Positions 26,832 through 35,068 of a stretch of 64,000 nucleotides of DNA are shown in pieces. Made by a program: the position numbers and the translations under genes. Source of the stretch: CBDFKU01 sp965248975 (GTDB lineage Bacteria; Chloroflexota; Dehalococcoidia; Lucifugimonadales; JAGWBF01); contig CBDFKU010000018.1 in NCBI GenBank assembly GCA_965248975.1, positions 186,001 to 250,000 on the forward strand. The letters are read 5' to 3'. Below the pieces are notes generated by a model, which was not told the origin of the DNA, searched no databases, and saw nothing but the letters and a program-made list of their open reading frames with translations. Positions within the stretch are counted from its first letter, which is position 1, and each line of letters opens with the position of its first letter.

Positions 26832-28281
26832 GCCCGCGACGGACACCCGTGATCACCAGCACCACCAGGCCCGCCCCAACGACGGCAGCCCCCAGTCGGA
26901 AGGTGTCACGAAAAGCCAGAACAAGCGCCCCGGCCTCGATTTGGTCCGGCGGGAGGCCCTGGCCGGCAAGGACCGATAGATGATGGTCCCCTCGAAGGTC
27001 GAAGACCAGGCCGCCGATGGCGACCGAAAGCACCCAGCCCAATGCCCATACCAGGGAAAGGACACCTGACACCGTGCCAAGTCGCTCGGCCGGCACCGCC
27101 TTCAGGGCCATGGAGTATAGCGCCGACTGAAAGGCGCCCAGCCCAAACCCGACCACGGCCATCCGTACTCCCACGTCACCTACCGACGACGACCCGTCCA
27201 GGAAGCTCATCCAAAAGAGTCCCAGGCCCACAGCGAGGGCTCCCCCGATCCCCACATATTTGGGGTCGACCCGGTCCGAAAGCCGGCCTCCTACCGGCGA
27301 CGCGACGAGCATGGCGGCAGCCATGACCGCCATCATGGCCCCCAGGAACAGGGCTCCCCGTCCCAGGGCATCGGCCACGTAGAATGGGAAGACGAACCAG
27401 ATAACGAAGACCCCTAGATGGAGAAGGAACGTTCCCAGGCAGGCCCCTCTGAAGCCGGGCAAACGAAACAGCTTCAGGTCCAGCACTGGCCACCGGGCGG
27501 TGAGCTCGGAACGCAGGAACAGAGCCAGCAGTAGGGGAGTAGCTACCAGGGATCCAACGACCAAGGGTGACTCCCACCCTAACCGGTCGCTCATCTGGAG
27601 GGCGAACACCAGGGCCACAACTGCAGCAACGAGGCTGGCCCCGCCTACGATGTCGAAGGAAGGACGGCCCGCCGCCGGGACGCCACGACCCAGCACCATC
27701 CAGCCCAATAATAGAGCGATGGCGCAGAAGGGCAGCCTGCCCAGGAAAATAGACTCCCAACCCAGGGAGTCCACCAGAACGCCGGCACCAAGGGTACCCG
27801 CCAGGGTGCCCAGGGCAAATCCGGCCGTGATAATCCCCAGGGCAGCCCCCCGGTTTTCGCTGGTGTAAGCCATACTGGCGATGGCCGGCGCCACCGCATA
27901 GAGGCTACCGGCACCCACTCCCTGGAGCACTCTCAGGCCGAACACGGCGCCTAGGCTGGGCGAGACGGCGATCACAGCCACCGCCACCGTGTAGCAGACG
28001 GCCCCCGCAAGGTATATCCGCCTCAGGCCTATCTGATCGCCGACGCTGCCGGCCACCAGAGCAAGGCCGGCGCGGGTGGCGATGAAAGTAACTATGATCC
28101 ACTGAATGGTGCGGATGTCGGTGTCGAAGTGCTCGGTGATGGTGGGGAGGGCCACGTTGACCGCGACGTCCATCGACACCAGGAACATGCCCAGAACCGC
28201 ACAGGCCACCACCAACCACCTGTACAGGCGGGGGGACATACGCTCAAAGGCGTCGGGCAGGTTCGTCAACGGATGTTCCAT
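26794..28281 (-). CDS. MFS transporter, DHA2-like drug exporter
   Basis: A 495-residue transporter with about 14 membrane helices. MDVAVNVALPTITEHF is the DHA2 motif of helix 1, and GSVGDQIGLRRIYLAG is the loop 2-3 signature. RVLQGVGAGSLYAVAPA is the helix-4 motif. Proton-driven export of drugs or lipophilic metabolites is usual for the family; the substrate is unknown. It is monocistronic. Confidence 0.85.
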   Translation of the reverse strand: MEHPLTNLPDAFERMSPRLYRWLVVACAVLGMFLVSMDVAVNVALPTITEHFDTDIRTIQWIIVTFIATRAGLALVAGSVGDQIGLRRIYLAGAVCYTVAVAVIAVSPSLGAVFGLRVLQGVGAGSLYAVAPAIASMAYTSENRGAALGIITAGFALGTLAGTLGAGVLVDSLGWESIFLGRLPFCAIALLLGWMVLGRGVPAAGRPSFDIVGGASLVAAVVALVFALQMSDRLGWESPLVVGSLVATPLLLALFLRSELTARWPVLDLKLFRLPGFRGACLGTFLLHLGVFVIWFVFPFYVADALGRGALFLGAMMAVMAAAMLVASPVGGRLSDRVDPKYVGIGGALAVGLGLFWMSFLDGSSSVGDVGVRMAVVGFGLGAFQSALYSMALKAVPAERLGTVSGVLSLVWALGWVLSVAIGGLVFDLRGDHHLSVLAGQGLPPDQIEAGALVLAFRDTFRLGAAVVGAGLVVLVITGVRRGPTELLPKRRPGL

Positions 28282-28403
28282 GGCAGCTTACCATTGTACC
28301 CCCGACGCCTATCGTGGAATAATACCCTCCGGCGAGGCTCTTGCATGATAAGGGCCCGCTCCTCGATGCCGTGCACAATATCCTGCGCAGGAGGCAGGGC
28401 TCC

Positions 28404-29125
28404 ATGGACCGAAGCCACGAGACCAGGACCATAGCCTACTCCCGGGTGGTAAGCCTGAGCCACCTGATTCACCCCGGTATTCCCCTCTGGCCCGGTGATC
28501 CGTCGGTCGAGTTCAGCGGCACGTCGGTGCTGGAAAAGGACGGTTACTTCCTGCGCCGGTTCTCCATGGGCGAGCACAGCGGCACCCACATGAACGCACC
28601 CATCGCCTTCCACGACAGCGCTCCGGGGATCGACGATTACCCAGCAGAAGCACTGATCGCACCAGCTGTGGTAGTCGACATCCGTGACCAGGCAGCCGCC
28701 GATCCGGACTACGCCCTGTCCTGGGATGACGTCTCAAAGTGGGAACGCAGGCACGGCCGAATCCCGTCCGACGGCGTCGTGCTGCTACACACCGGATGGC
28801 AGGAGAGATGGGAGGACCCCGTCGCCTACCTCAACCGGGATCTCTCGGGAGCCTTCATTTTCCGGGGTTTGGCGGCGCAACGACGAGGACGCTGCTGGAA
28901 GATCGGGGGATTAGAGGTGTGGGGACCGATGCCCCCGGAGTCGATCCGGGACAAGACCGTGCCTTCGCCACCAACCGGCTAGTGCTGGAACGGCAAGGGA
29001 TCGTACTGGAGAGCCTGGCCAGCCTGCACCGGCTTCCGTCAACGGGGGTCACCCTGATAATAGGCGTGCTCGGCCTACAGGGCGGATCGGGATCTCCGGC
29101 GGCGGTTATCGCCTTGGCTCCGTGA
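28404..29125 (+). pseudogene. Cyclase/kynurenine-formamidase-like hydrolase with a frameshift
   Basis: Cyclase family (PF04199), a metal-dependent amide or lactone hydrolase. SLSHLIHPGIPLWPGDP, FSMGEHSGTHMNAPIAF (HxGTHxD/N metal motif) and DGVVLLHTGWQERW are in the first frame. Near 28859-28864 the reading frame shifts: the continuation FPGFGGATTRTLLEDRGIRGVGTDAPGVDPGQD and the family-typical end VIALAP are in the -1 frame, ending at 29125. Adding one C in the CC run would restore FIFPGFGG. So this is a one-base deletion, either real or a sequencing error. The start at ATG 28404 has AGGAGG 9 nt upstream. Confidence 0.75.
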
Positions 29126-29146
29126 ACGATGGAGCCGGCAAACCGC

Positions 29147-30070
29147 TTAGGTGGACCCGCGAAGACGGGGGTCGAGGACGTCCCGGAGGGAATCGCCCAG
29201 CAGGTTCCAGGCGAACACCACGATGGCTATAGCCAGCCCCGGAAACACACCCAACCAGGGAGCCACTTCGACGTAGTTCTGGGCCGCGCCGGTCAGCATG
29301 CCTCCCCACGATGGGACGTCGGGCGGAACACCCACCCCCAGGAAGCTCAGGGAGGCTTCGGCGATGATGGCCACACCCAGGGAGATTGTAAACAGCACGA
29401 TGAAAGTGGCCATGCAGTTGGGAGCCAAGTGCAGCAACATGATCCGCCAGGGGCGGGCACCCACGGCACGGGCCGCCAACACGTAGTCCGTCTCTTTAAT
29501 GCTCAGGGCTTGAGCTCGTATAGTACGCGCGGATATCGGGATGAACACCAACCCAAGCGCGAAAATCACGTTTTTCTCGGCCGCGCCCAGAGCCGCCATG
29601 ATAGCCAAAGCAAGGATTAAGGGTGGGAAGGCCTGCACAGCGTCTACCGCCCGCTGTATGATCAGGTCGAACTTCCCTCCGATATAGGCGCTCGCTATAC
29701 CTACCAGGAAGCCAATGCCTATACCGAAGATACAGCTCAGGAAGCCTACCCGAAGGGAAATCTTGGCACCATGAATGAGCCTGCTATACACATCACGGCC
29801 CAACTGATCGCCGCCGAGCCAGACCTCGGAGCTGGGGGAGGCGAACACGTGCTTGACGTTGGTTTTGCGGGGGTCGGTCCTGGAGATGGGCCCCGCGAAT
29901 ATGGCCAGGACTATCAGAACAACGGCGATAAAGGCCCCGAAGGCGCCCAGGGGCTTCCTCCGGAAGAAGGTCAGCAGGGTATTGAGGTATTGCCCCGCCA
30001 TCTGCTGGGTCCTGACGAAGGTAATACGTCCCTCACCGACGGCCGGCGCTTCTACTCTACCCTCATCCAT
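29147..30070 (-). CDS. ABC transporter permease, DppC/OppC type
   Basis: A 307-residue inner-membrane permease of the dipeptide/oligopeptide/nickel group. It has an N-terminal helix, the GGDQLGRDVYSRLIHGAKISLRVG block, five further helices and the EAA loop (ARAVGARPWRIMLLHLAPNC). It lies 24 nt after the DppB-type gene. No ATPase or binding protein is next to them, so the substrate cannot be guessed; peptides are typical. Confidence 0.87.
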   Translation of the reverse strand: MDEGRVEAPAVGEGRITFVRTQQMAGQYLNTLLTFFRRKPLGAFGAFIAVVLIVLAIFAGPISRTDPRKTNVKHVFASPSSEVWLGGDQLGRDVYSRLIHGAKISLRVGFLSCIFGIGIGFLVGIASAYIGGKFDLIIQRAVDAVQAFPPLILALAIMAALGAAEKNVIFALGLVFIPISARTIRAQALSIKETDYVLAARAVGARPWRIMLLHLAPNCMATFIVLFTISLGVAIIAEASLSFLGVGVPPDVPSWGGMLTGAAQNYVEVAPWLGVFPGLAIAIVVFAWNLLGDSLRDVLDPRLRGST

Positions 30071-30094
30071 CGTTCCTCCTGGAGTCGGACGTCG

Positions 30095-31054
30095 CTAGGC
30101 GTAGCGGATCCTGGGATCCAGCCAGCCATAGAAAAGGTCTGTTAACAGGTTCAGGCCCACCACCAGCAGGGTTATCAGCATCACCACGCCCTGGGTTACC
30201 CCGTAGTCGCGTTGGAAAATGCTGTCAAGGAGCAGCCGCCCGATGCCGGGCACCAGGAAGATCTGCTCGATGATCACAGTGCCACCCAGCAGGGCGCCGA
30301 ACTGCCATCCCGCGACGCTGACTACCGGCAACAGAGCGTTTCTTAGGCCGTGGCGGGCGATCACCATTCGCTCGGAGACACCCTTCGCTCGCGCGGTGCG
30401 AATGTAGTCCTCGCGCAAGACCTCCAGCATAGCCGACCGCGTAACCCTGGCGATGAATGCCATGTTGAAGAAGCCCAGGGCCAGGGCCGGGAAGATGAGC
30501 TGTTGCAGGTTCTTCCCCGGGTCGTCCCACAGATCAGTGTATCCCAGGGGAGGCAACCAGTTAAACACTCGCACGAGTAGATAGATGAGCAGAATACCCG
30601 TCCAGAAAGTAGGAAAGGCGACGCCGGCAATAGTTACGAGCCTGGCTACGTAGTCACCGATCTTATCCTGGCTGACGGCCGAAAAGACTCCCAGGGGCAC
30701 AGCAACGACGGTTGCCCAGAGAAGGGCGAGGATAGTCAGCTCGAGGGTGATCGGGAATTTCTTCTTCAAATCGTGGGAGATGGGAGTCTGGTGGAGGAAG
30801 GACTTACCGAAGTCTCCCTGGAGTATGCCCCATCCCCAGCGGCCGTACTGCTCGACGATGTGCTTGTCGGTGCCCAGCTTGGCGCGCAGCTTGGCCAGGT
30901 CCTCCTCGGTGTAGGCCGCATCCCCGAGCTCTCCCGATAGCAGCTGAATGGCAGGATCGCCTGGGATCAGCCTCATGATGGCGAAAACCACCAAGGACAT
31001 GAAAATCACGGTTGGTACGAAGAGCAGAAATCGCTTAAATATGTAGGCGTACAT
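30095..31054 (-). CDS. ABC transporter permease, DppB/OppB type
   Basis: A 319-residue permease that opens YIFKRFLLFVPTVIFMSLVVFAIMRLIPGDPA, the DppB signature. Six helices and the EAA loop (ARAKGVSERMVIARHGLRNALLP) follow. It is the first of a two-gene permease unit. The upstream 219 bp contain no substrate-binding protein gene or clear promoter. Confidence 0.88.
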   Translation of the reverse strand: MYAYIFKRFLLFVPTVIFMSLVVFAIMRLIPGDPAIQLLSGELGDAAYTEEDLAKLRAKLGTDKHIVEQYGRWGWGILQGDFGKSFLHQTPISHDLKKKFPITLELTILALLWATVVAVPLGVFSAVSQDKIGDYVARLVTIAGVAFPTFWTGILLIYLLVRVFNWLPPLGYTDLWDDPGKNLQQLIFPALALGFFNMAFIARVTRSAMLEVLREDYIRTARAKGVSERMVIARHGLRNALLPVVSVAGWQFGALLGGTVIIEQIFLVPGIGRLLLDSIFQRDYGVTQGVVMLITLLVVGLNLLTDLFYGWLDPRIRYA

Positions 31055-31273
31055 TATTTTTCAGCTATGAAAAGGGCCAATCTTCCTGTACAAGTAGAAG
31101 CAATAGAATCATATTTTTTCAGTAATGTCAACCGAACCTCACACCCGAACCGAAGCCATCCAGAATGTGGCGCTCCTGCCCATACTCCTTTGTACGCACC
31201 GATCCGGCCGTCGGATTTCCAACGTAAGCAACGAGAGCACGCGGTATATAGCCCGACGGGAAGACGGACGCCT

Positions 31274-32032
31274 TTAGGTGGCAGCCGCCGCAAGGCTCTC
31301 CACCGCTTCGCCAACATCCCCTAGAGAGAGGACCGTGACATCAGGGTGCACGTCGACTTCCTTCTGGTGATCGTCTTTCCTATCAATCCAGACGGTCTTC
31401 ATCCCAACCTGGCTGGCCCCAAACACGTCGTTCAGCAGGTGGTCCCCCACGTGGACTACCTGTTCCGAGGACAACCTAAGCTCATCGACGGTATGGAGGA
31501 AGATGCGCCCGGCGGGCTTGGCCAGCTTCAGCTCGTCTGAGAAGGCCAGGGCGTCGAAATACCCCAGTATGCCCAGCTGCTCCATGTAGGTACGGAAGGT
31601 GACCCCGGGGGTCATGCCGGTGTTGGAGATCAGACCCAGAGAGTATCCAGACCCCTTCAACCGGCTTAGAACACCCTTCGCATCCGGATGAGGCGGCGGC
31701 GGATAGTCGAACAGGGAGTCGGCGTAAACTCCGGCTATGCGCCCGACCACCTCTTGCGATAGCCGTGCCGGCAGCCCCTCGTCGATATGTCCGACGAAGA
31801 TCTCGATCTGCTCCGTGAAGCTGACATCCAGCTCCTCAGCCCGGACGTCGTGGCAGGTGCGGTAGCACTGGCGATACGCCTGGGCCACCTGGTCCTCCGA
31901 GTAACCTTCGCCGGCTTCCCGAAGAATCTCCATTGCCCCGTCCAGTCGGACCTGCATCCTCGCCAGACCCAGATCGCGGTTGTCGATCAGCAAAGTCTGC
32001 CATAGATCGAAGGTGACACCCTTGATAGTCAC
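31274..32032 (-). CDS. HAD-superfamily hydrolase
   Basis: A 252-residue HAD phosphatase or dehalogenase relative. Motif I is VTFDLWQTLLID: the nucleophile Asp is present but the second Asp is replaced by Trp, as in haloacid-dehalogenase-like members where it is often Tyr. Motif II is LGLISNTG, motif III K in ELKLAKPAGRIF, motif IV HVGDHLLNDVFGA. The second Asp normally acts as acid/base in phosphatases, so hydrolysis of a different bond is possible. Starts at GTG with GGGGGAG upstream; divergent from argG. Confidence 0.75.
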   Translation of the reverse strand: MTIKGVTFDLWQTLLIDNRDLGLARMQVRLDGAMEILREAGEGYSEDQVAQAYRQCYRTCHDVRAEELDVSFTEQIEIFVGHIDEGLPARLSQEVVGRIAGVYADSLFDYPPPPHPDAKGVLSRLKGSGYSLGLISNTGMTPGVTFRTYMEQLGILGYFDALAFSDELKLAKPAGRIFLHTVDELRLSSEQVVHVGDHLLNDVFGASQVGMKTVWIDRKDDHQKEVDVHPDVTVLSLGDVGEAVESLAAAAT

Positions 32033-32060
32033 TCGCTACTCCCCCGCTGTTGAATCTTAC

Positions 32061-32077
32061 CGATTGTACAACAATCG
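32061..32077. promoter_or_regulatory. 17-bp palindrome between the HAD gene and argG
   Basis: CGATTGTACAACAATCG is a perfect hyphenated palindrome (7-bp arms, ACA centre). TACAAT words lie within it on the minus strand and at 32085-32090 on the plus strand, so it overlaps plausible divergent promoters. An operator is the simplest reading; the regulator is unknown. Confidence 0.35.
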
Positions 32078-32203
32078 CGCCAAGTACAATTCTACGCACC
32101 ATTCGGCAGTGAACTGTAACCGATACCATAGTGAATTCCATCCCTCTAACGACCTGTGGTATATTTCTCATGCAGCTCAGGAAAACCCTGCTAAGGAGGC
32201 CCA

Positions 32204-33397
32204 ATGGCGGACAAAAAGGTCGTCCTGGCTTATAGCGGCGGCCTGGATACTTCGGTGGCCATCCCCTGGCTCCAGGAGCAGTACGGCGCCCAGGTCGTGA
32301 CCCTCACTATCGACTTGGGGATGGTCGACCTGGAGGCGATACGTCACAGGGCCTTGGAGATCGGCGCCTCAGCCGCCCTGACCATCGACGCCCGGGACGA
32401 GTTCATGAGAGAGTTCGCCTTCCCGGCATTGAAGGCAGGGGCAATGTACGAGGAGCAGTATCCCCTGGCCACCGCCCTGGGCCGGCCCCTGATCGCCCGT
32501 TGCCTGGCGGAAGTGGCCCGGAAGGAGAACGCCTACGCGGTAGCCCACGGCTGCACTGGCAAGGGAAACGACCAGGTCCGCATCGAGGTTGGAACGATGG
32601 CCCTGGCACCGGAGGTCAAAGTCATCGCTCCGATCCGAGAGTGGGGAATGACCCGCGAGGAAGAGGTCGAGTATGCCCGGAAGCGCAACCTGCCGGTTCC
32701 TCTGGGCAAGGGGCCCTATTCGGTGGACGAAAACCTCTGGGGAAGGAGCGTCGAAGCCGGAGACTTGGAAGACCCCTGGCTGGAGCCCCCGGAAGCCGCT
32801 TACGCATGGACCAGGCCGGTTAACGCCACACCTTCCGAACCGGAATACCTCGATATCGGATTCGAGGGTGGCCTGCCCACCTCGATCGCCGGCGAAGAGA
32901 CGGAGGCCGTCGACCTGACCAGGCACCTCAACGAGCTTGCCGGGCGGCACGGGATCGGCAGGATAGACCACGTGGAGAACCGCCTGGTGGGTATAAAGTC
33001 CAGGGAGGTATACGAGGCGCCGGCTGCCATGGTCCTCCACGCCGCCCACAAGGCTCTGGAGGCCCTGACCCTGAGCAGGGAGCAGGCCCGCCTGAAGGCC
33101 AGGATCGCCCAGCAGTACGCCGACATGGTGTACAACGGGCTGTGGTACACCAACCACCGTCGAGACCTGGACGCCTACGTCGACAGCACCCAGCGCCACG
33201 TCAGCGGAACCGTTCGGGTGAGGCTGCACCGGGGCGTATGCACCGTCGTCGGCAGGAAAGCTGACCGGGCCCTATACCGACACGAGCTGGCTACCTACGA
33301 CAGCGGCGACAGCTTCGACCACCGCTCGTCCGAGGGGTTCATCGCCATATACGGCCTCCCCGCTCGCACCCAGGCCCGCATCCAGGGCGAGGAGTAA
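32204..33397 (+). CDS. argG: Argininosuccinate synthase
   Basis: Joins citrulline and aspartate. The 397 residues carry the PP-loop AYSGGLDTSVAIPWL, the GCTGKGNDQVRIE motif, ENLWGRSVEAG, and YEAPAAMVLHAAHKALEALTL. AAGGAGG precedes the ATG. argH lies downstream but is separated by a 1.67-kb islet of two foreign-looking genes. Confidence 0.97.
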   Translation: MADKKVVLAYSGGLDTSVAIPWLQEQYGAQVVTLTIDLGMVDLEAIRHRALEIGASAALTIDARDEFMREFAFPALKAGAMYEEQYPLATALGRPLIARCLAEVARKENAYAVAHGCTGKGNDQVRIEVGTMALAPEVKVIAPIREWGMTREEEVEYARKRNLPVPLGKGPYSVDENLWGRSVEAGDLEDPWLEPPEAAYAWTRPVNATPSEPEYLDIGFEGGLPTSIAGEETEAVDLTRHLNELAGRHGIGRIDHVENRLVGIKSREVYEAPAAMVLHAAHKALEALTLSREQARLKARIAQQYADMVYNGLWYTNHRRDLDAYVDSTQRHVSGTVRVRLHRGVCTVVGRKADRALYRHELATYDSGDSFDHRSSEGFIAIYGLPARTQARIQGEE

Positions 33398-33424
33398 GCG
33401 CACCACAACGAGTAGGAGACTGGG

Positions 33425-33682
33425 ATGAAAGTTTCGGAGTTACCGGTGGAGGAGCTCAAGGATTTGATCCAGACTCATACTTACATAGCTATGAACGAGG
33501 CTCTGCTGGACTTCTTCGGCGACCCCGATGAGGGGCTAGAGTTTAAAGAGGAGTTCGTGCAAAAGCTTTTGGCTTCACGAGAGGCCGTCCAGAAGGGGGA
33601 TGCGGAACTTATCCCTGCTGAAGAGGTGACACGACGCCTCCGATGTCAACCTAGAAGAAATGGGGAAGAAGCTGGGCGGTGA
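33425..33682 (+). CDS. Small antitoxin-like protein, possible frameshift at its end
   Basis: An 85-residue acidic protein: MKVSELPVEELKDLIQ...FFGDPDEGLEFKEEFVQKLLASREAVQKGD...LIPAEEVTRRL. Small proteins with a VxxLPxEELKxLI start, a GDPDEGLE block and an IPAEEV ending occur often in Chloroflexota, usually unannotated or as putative antitoxins. After TRRL the current frame gives a poor tail (RCQPRRNGEEAGR). Skipping one C near 33641 gives DVNLEEMGKKLGGD and a stop at 33684-33686, which looks more natural. It begins 27 nt after argG and ends 7 nt before the nuclease-like gene, so the two form a unit. Confidence 0.6.
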   Translation: MKVSELPVEELKDLIQTHTYIAMNEALLDFFGDPDEGLEFKEEFVQKLLASREAVQKGDAELIPAEEVTRRLRCQPRRNGEEAGR

Positions 33683-33689
33683 CTGAACC

Positions 33690-35048
33690 ATGTCGTCCGT
33701 AGATGTGAATGCGCTGTCAAATCTTTCGGTCAACGTTTACAAGGCCATCGACACTAGGCTCGCCCAAGCCAAGGTCGATGGTAACTGGATTCCAATTTTC
33801 TCTGTAATCAGGCTGTCAAGATTAACCGTCGATGCCATAAGAGAAAAACATACCACCCTCATAAAACGATGGGGCGAAGTCCGCACCTCCAGCTTTGCAA
33901 TAAGCCTAGAGCAGCAGGAGTTTTCGACCCAAGAGTGGTCTTCTCTGACCCAAGACTTAAACAATGCAATAGTGGGGAAGGAAGGCTTCCTAAGGCCTGA
34001 ATCCTCCGCCAGACAGACGATCGGCTCCGAAAACGAGTGGCCTGCCATTGCCGCTTTCATGCCCATTGAGAGAGTCGAAGGAGTCTCATGCGCTGACTTA
34101 TTGACTCAAGTGCGTGCCCAGTTCCCTCTCGGGAGATTCCCAACCCTCGATGATGCTCTCAAGGTTCTGATGGATACCGGAGTTGAGACATCAAACGCCA
34201 GCCTAGGATCTTATGTACATATACCGCTCTACGCTAAGATCGACTCATATGACCTTAGTGGGGCAGATTTAGACCTTAGCGTTTCCCTTGACCCGGCCCT
34301 CGAACCACTTGAAGCCTCCGTGGTGCAAAGGGACCGGGAACAACGACTAAAATTTTCGGAACCACTCCGGGTGCAGTCACAGGCCGGCCAAACTCAATTG
34401 GAAGGCGTTACCACTTGGAAAAAAAGTGTGTCTCTCCATGACGTCGACTTTTACGACAAAGTACAAATTCGCCTATGGCACCTGGCATCTCAGATTGAAA
34501 TAGATAGTCGTGAGGTGAATATAGGCCCCCTATTATCTCGCAAGGAAGCTGTGGACTATCCCTTGATCAATTTACTCCCTCGCTTCTGCAGCTGGGACGA
34601 TCTCGAATCATTGTTGCTTGCCACGGATGCGGTTAAACACGAGCACGCAGTTAGTACACTTTTGAGTTTGCTAGGCTTTGAGACAATCCTTCTAGGGAAA
34701 GCAGGACATGCGCGATTCGACAATGACCCACAAGTAACTGTTGATGTTTTGGCGTATCGACGAGTTCCTCCTCACACGATATTTCTGATTGCTTGTAAAA
34801 CGGGGAATCCTCCGACTGGCACCTTTGATACTCTAATCCGAGCCAAAGACGCAATCAGCAATTTTTTCGTCGGGAAAGACCTGTACCTTAAACTTGTCCT
34901 GTTCTGCTCCATAAGTGTCCCTGTCGCAAAGAGTCTAGGCTGTGACCATGGGGTAACTGTTGTTGATGCCACCGACATTCCCAAGATAGTTGGTGCCCTA
35001 AAAAATAATGATCCCAACCGGGCTTTAAACGAATATTCTCTGATTTAA
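33690..35048 (+). CDS. Unknown protein with a nuclease-like C-terminal domain
   Basis: A 452-residue protein I do not recognise. Codon use is clearly richer in A and T than in argG and argH. Residues 1-295 have no familiar motif. The C-terminal 150 residues have the order of a PD-(D/E)XK nuclease: a helix ending in EHAVSTLLSLLGFETILLG (Glu about 318), then TVDVLAY (Asp about 352), then IFLIACKTG (Lys about 370). In active enzymes the last motif is usually ExK; here it is ACK. Inserted between argG and argH with a small antitoxin-like gene. It could be a defence or selfish module or a catalytically altered nuclease. Confidence 0.6.
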   Translation: MSSVDVNALSNLSVNVYKAIDTRLAQAKVDGNWIPIFSVIRLSRLTVDAIREKHTTLIKRWGEVRTSSFAISLEQQEFSTQEWSSLTQDLNNAIVGKEGFLRPESSARQTIGSENEWPAIAAFMPIERVEGVSCADLLTQVRAQFPLGRFPTLDDALKVLMDTGVETSNASLGSYVHIPLYAKIDSYDLSGADLDLSVSLDPALEPLEASVVQRDREQRLKFSEPLRVQSQAGQTQLEGVTTWKKSVSLHDVDFYDKVQIRLWHLASQIEIDSREVNIGPLLSRKEAVDYPLINLLPRFCSWDDLESLLLATDAVKHEHAVSTLLSLLGFETILLGKAGHARFDNDPQVTVDVLAYRRVPPHTIFLIACKTGNPPTGTFDTLIRAKDAISNFFVGKDLYLKLVLFCSISVPVAKSLGCDHGVTVVDATDIPKIVGALKNNDPNRALNEYSLI

Positions 35049-35068
35049 AGATCTCCATCCCAGGGAGT

